Below are positions 5,548-7,767 of a stretch of 7,767 nt of DNA, piece after piece. Numbering within the stretch: position 1 is the first letter of the stretch; each line of letters opens with the position of its first letter. The position numbers and the translations under genes are program-made. The stretch spans positions 1-7,767 of the forward strand of contig JAHDHM010000107.1 in assembly GCA_020631315.1 (NCBI GenBank), written 5' to 3'. The notes under the pieces are model-generated. The model searched no databases, had not been told where the DNA came from, and worked only from the letters and a program-made list of their open reading frames with translations. This DNA is from Acidimicrobiales bacterium (lineage in GTDB: Bacteria; Actinomycetota; Acidimicrobiia; Acidimicrobiales; Poriferisodaliceae).

Positions 5548-5551
5548 CGCT
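5546..5551 (+). promoter_or_regulatory. Candidate -10 element for a leaderless yibE/F-type gene
   Basis: TACGCT has the TAnnnT pattern common in high-GC actinobacterial -10 boxes. It ends 9 bases before the ATG at 5561, and the bases between (GACAGCCCG) contain no ribosome binding site. Together these fit a transcript starting at or very near the ATG. No clear -35 element is seen. Confidence 0.4.
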
Positions 5552-5560
5552 GACAGCCCG

Positions 5561-6973
5561 ATGAGCGATCACGGGCATCACGTCCACGACAGCCCACACG
5601 AGCACAGCCACGGGAACGACCATGCTCACGGCCACGTGCACGACTCGTGGTCCGAGCTGCGTGGTGATGCGACGCTGCGCGGCGTGACGGTCGCGATCAT
5701 CGCGATCGCCGCCGCGACGGTGGTCGGGCTGGTGCTCCTGTGGCCGACGAGCGAGGGCCGCGACGAGGCCATCGCCAATGCCGCGGAGTTCGGTCTCGTG
5801 ACCGATCGGTTGACCGGCACCGTCGAGACCGTCCTCGACGGCCCGTGCTCGTACTCCACACCGGACAACGAGCAGGTCTGCCGACAGATCGAGGTGATCC
5901 TCACCAGCGGTGAGGAGTCGGGTGCGTTGATCGCGTTGCCCGAGTTCAACCTGACGTTCGACCAAGCCGCACCCCGCGTGTCGGTCGGCGACGACATCAT
6001 CATCGGGTTCGAGCCGACCACGAACTTCTACTTCTACGCCGACCAGGACCGTCGCACGCCGCTGCTGGTGTTGGCGATCGTGTTCGTCGTCGTGGTGTTG
6101 GCGCTCGGCCGACTGCGTGGCGTGTTCGCACTGCTGTCGATGGCGACGACCATCGTGCTGCTCGTCGCCTTCGTCGCGCCGTCGGTGCTCGATGGCAACG
6201 ATCCGTTGCTCGTGTCGGTCGTCGCTGCGGCTGCGATCGCCATCGTCACGCTCTACCTGTCGCATGGTTGGGTGCCCACGACCACGATCGCCTTGGCCGG
6301 CACCCTGTCGGCACTGCTGCTGACCCTCGGGTTGTCGTGGATGTTCTTCGAGCTGAGCCGCTTCACCGGTCTGGCCTCCGAGGAGGCGTTGACGATCCCG
6401 TTCATCGCCGGCGACATCGACATGGCAGCGCTGATCCTCGGCGGTGCGGTGCTCGGGGCGCTCGGCGCGCTCGACGACGTCACCGTCACCCAGGTCGCCA
6501 CCGTGGCCGAGGTGCACCGCAGAGCACCACACCTCGGCGTCCGGGAGCTGATGGCGTCGGGCATCAGCGTCGGCCGAGAGCACATCGCCGCCACGGTCAA
6601 CACCCTGCTGCTGGCCTATGTCGGAGCGAGCCTGCCGATCCTGCTGCTGTTCGCCATCTCCGACCAGTCGCTCGTGATGATCGCCAACAGCGAGCTCGTG
6701 GCCGTCGAGATCGTCCGAACCCTCTGTGGCTCGATCGGGCTCGTCGCCGCAGTGCCGATCACCACGTTCCTCGCCGCCGTCGTCGCCGCACGGTCGAGCG
6801 TCGACATCGAGCCCGTTGCGGCCGCACCGACTGAGCCGGCGGCCGGCGAGATCGAGACGGCATCGTCTGCACCGGCGACAGACGCGCTGTCACCGGCGAG
6901 CGAGCCCGAGCCCAGCGCGTCCGAGCCCAGTTGGGACGACTTCGGCCCGGACGACGACGCCACCTGGCGCTGA
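5561..6973 (+). CDS. YibE/F-family membrane protein with histidine-rich N-terminus
   Basis: A 470-residue polytopic membrane protein of the YibE/F family, whose biochemical role is not established. Residues 4-27 hold 11 histidines in HGH/HEH/HDS-type repeats, suggesting metal binding. A membrane segment at about 41-61 is followed by an extracytoplasmic domain (about 63-163) with two cysteines (PCSYSTPDNEQVC) that could form a disulfide. From residue 167 there are about seven further hydrophobic segments. The family core is the stretch with LDDVTVTQVATVAEV (Asp305, Asp306), VRELMASGISVGREHI and NTLLLAYVGASLPILLLF. The last 60 residues (411-470) are a low-complexity Ala/Pro/Glu/Ser tail ending in acidic residues, probably disordered. 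The ATG at 5561 lacks a ribosome binding site and may be leaderless. It lies 64 bases after the PTS operon, behind a hairpin, and converges with the flavoprotein gene. Family assignment is good; no link to sugar uptake is shown. Confidence 0.87.
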   Translation: MSDHGHHVHDSPHEHSHGNDHAHGHVHDSWSELRGDATLRGVTVAIIAIAAATVVGLVLLWPTSEGRDEAIANAAEFGLVTDRLTGTVETVLDGPCSYSTPDNEQVCRQIEVILTSGEESGALIALPEFNLTFDQAAPRVSVGDDIIIGFEPTTNFYFYADQDRRTPLLVLAIVFVVVVLALGRLRGVFALLSMATTIVLLVAFVAPSVLDGNDPLLVSVVAAAAIAIVTLYLSHGWVPTTTIALAGTLSALLLTLGLSWMFFELSRFTGLASEEALTIPFIAGDIDMAALILGGAVLGALGALDDVTVTQVATVAEVHRRAPHLGVRELMASGISVGREHIAATVNTLLLAYVGASLPILLLFAISDQSLVMIANSELVAVEIVRTLCGSIGLVAAVPITTFLAAVVAARSSVDIEPVAAAPTEPAAGEIETASSAPATDALSPASEPEPSASEPSWDDFGPDDDATWR

Positions 6974-6985
6974 CGCTCGGGTCAG
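6970..6985. terminator. Short dyad between convergent genes
   Basis: CTGAC (6970-6974) and GTCAG (6981-6985) form a 5-bp hairpin overlapping the membrane protein's stop codon, within the 17-base gap before the convergent gene's end. It is weak and lacks T-runs; a bidirectional terminator is only possible. Confidence 0.2.
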
Positions 6986-6990
6986 GCGGG

Positions 6991-7767
6991 TCAGAACAGG
7001 CGGGTGTCGGTGGGGAGGCCGAAGGCGTGGCGGCCGAGGGGCTCGAGGGTCTTGCCGGCGACCATGGCGTGGCTCGCGGCCACGTGCGTGTCGCGAAACA
7101 CCCGCTGCAGAGGGCTGGTCTCGTACACGGCGACGCCACCCGCGGCGGTGAAGCACCGGTCGACCGCGGCGACAGCTCGTTCCGCTGCACCGATGCAGGC
7201 CATTCGCAACTCGACCCGTTCGGCCTCGCTGCTGCCCTCGCCCGACTCGGCGGCGGCCCACATCCGTTCGACGGTCTGGTGCAGGTACGCCCTGGCTTGT
7301 CCGATGTCGTTCATCGACCGGGCCAGCACGGTCTGCGAGCTCGTCCGCTCGCCGAGGGCCTTCGGCGACACCGGTGACAGGAGATCGCCGAGCGCTTGGA
7401 ACTCCTCGACGGCCCTCGAACCGAGCCCGATCAGGCAGGCCGCCACCCCGGCGGCGAGCGCGCCGAAGAACGGGAACCTTCCCAACGGCCCGTCGACCAA
7501 CGACTCGGAGCCGACGAGCTGCACCCAACGGCCCTCGGGGACGAAGGCCCGAGTGGTCGCGTAGTCGGTCGATGCCGTGCCCTTCAGGCCCGCGACGTGC
7601 CAGGTGTCGAGCAGTTCGACATCGGCCGGGTCGAAGAAGACGAAGGGTGTCGACGCGCCGTCGGCAGTTCGAGCACGTTCACCGTCGGCGTCGACGACCA
7701 TCACTCCGCCGCCGATCCAGGTGCAGTGGTTGGTGCCTGATCCCCACGACCAGCGGCCGGTGATCTC
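6991..7767 (-). CDS. Acyl-CoA-dehydrogenase-fold flavoprotein, probable flavin-dependent monooxygenase, C-terminal part
   Basis: The frame is open to the right edge, so the N-terminus is missing; 258 residues are visible. It starts at the edge with ITGRWSWGSGTNHCTWIGGG, the flavin-contacting beta-domain motif of this fold, then DTWHVAGLKGTASTDY, which corresponds to the G-x-x-GTGS segment before the C-terminal helical domain. The helical domain ends with AAGGVAVYETSPLQRVFRDTHVAASHAMV, where RD-x-H-x4-H resembles the subgroup of flavin-dependent monooxygenases (HsaA/DszC-like, PF08028-type C-terminus) rather than true acyl-CoA dehydrogenases with a catalytic glutamate. Such enzymes hydroxylate aromatic or sulfur compounds using reduced flavin from a partner reductase. 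The substrate cannot be told. It is convergent with the membrane protein gene and unlikely to belong to the PTS operon. Subgroup choice is less certain than the fold. Confidence 0.85.
   Translation of the reverse strand, partial: EITGRWSWGSGTNHCTWIGGGVMVVDADGERARTADGASTPFVFFDPADVELLDTWHVAGLKGTASTDYATTRAFVPEGRWVQLVGSESLVDGPLGRFPFFGALAAGVAACLIGLGSRAVEEFQALGDLLSPVSPKALGERTSSQTVLARSMNDIGQARAYLHQTVERMWAAAESGEGSSEAERVELRMACIGAAERAVAAVDRCFTAAGGVAVYETSPLQRVFRDTHVAASHAMVAGKTLEPLGRHAFGLPTDTRLF

Noticed and set aside
5438..6583. 381-codon - strand frame opposite the YibE/F gene
   Set aside because: A shadow frame: His/Arg/Gln/Asp-rich composition without motifs, opposite a well-supported membrane protein gene.
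1..7767. tRNA, rRNA, CRISPR array, insertion sequence or phage genes
   Set aside because: I saw no cloverleaf sequence, regularly spaced repeats, transposase or terminal inverted repeats; nearly all the DNA is covered by metabolic or transport genes.

Overview
The window is high-GC, with third codon positions mostly G or C and many GTG starts and 1-4 base gene overlaps. This suggests Actinomycetota; an Acidimicrobiia-type lineage is a guess from protein flavour only. Seven genes are read on the + strand, plus one partial gene on the - strand at the right edge.

Left block (1-2530): the C-terminal part of PTS Enzyme I (ptsI) overlaps by 4 bases a mannitol-operon type PRD regulator (mtlR-like: two HTH domains, two PRDs, EIIB-like domain). 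The regulator's reading frame is broken once near base 1954. Deleting one C there, or reading CCCG as a four-base codon, restores a 493-residue protein.

Bases 2531-2850 hold no convincing gene. They contain a hairpin directly after the regulator stop, an exact 12-base direct repeat, three dyads sharing a CAC-N3-GTG core and a strong ribosome binding site. This looks like the control region of the next operon.

Central block (2851-5496): a split mannitol-type PTS encoded as separate EIIC (mtlA), EIIB and EIIA genes, then HPr (ptsH), then a 100-residue protein I do not recognise. A perfect 12-bp hairpin separates EIIC from EIIB; EIIB/EIIA and EIIA/HPr overlap. With ptsI, the locus encodes the full phosphoryl chain PEP > EI > HPr > EIIA > EIIB > mannitol (or a similar hexitol) through EIIC. 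No mannitol-1-phosphate dehydrogenase gene is visible, so it must lie upstream of the window or elsewhere.

Right block (5497-7767): after a hairpin comes an apparently leaderless gene for a YibE/F-family membrane protein with a histidine-rich N-terminus. Convergent to it is the C-terminal part of an acyl-CoA-dehydrogenase-fold flavoprotein, probably a flavin-dependent monooxygenase. These two genes show no obvious link to the PTS.

The most interesting points are the frameshift in the regulator, its selective loss of PRD histidines while keeping exactly the two positions known to control Bacillus subtilis MtlR, and the repeated CAC-N3-GTG motif upstream of mtlA.
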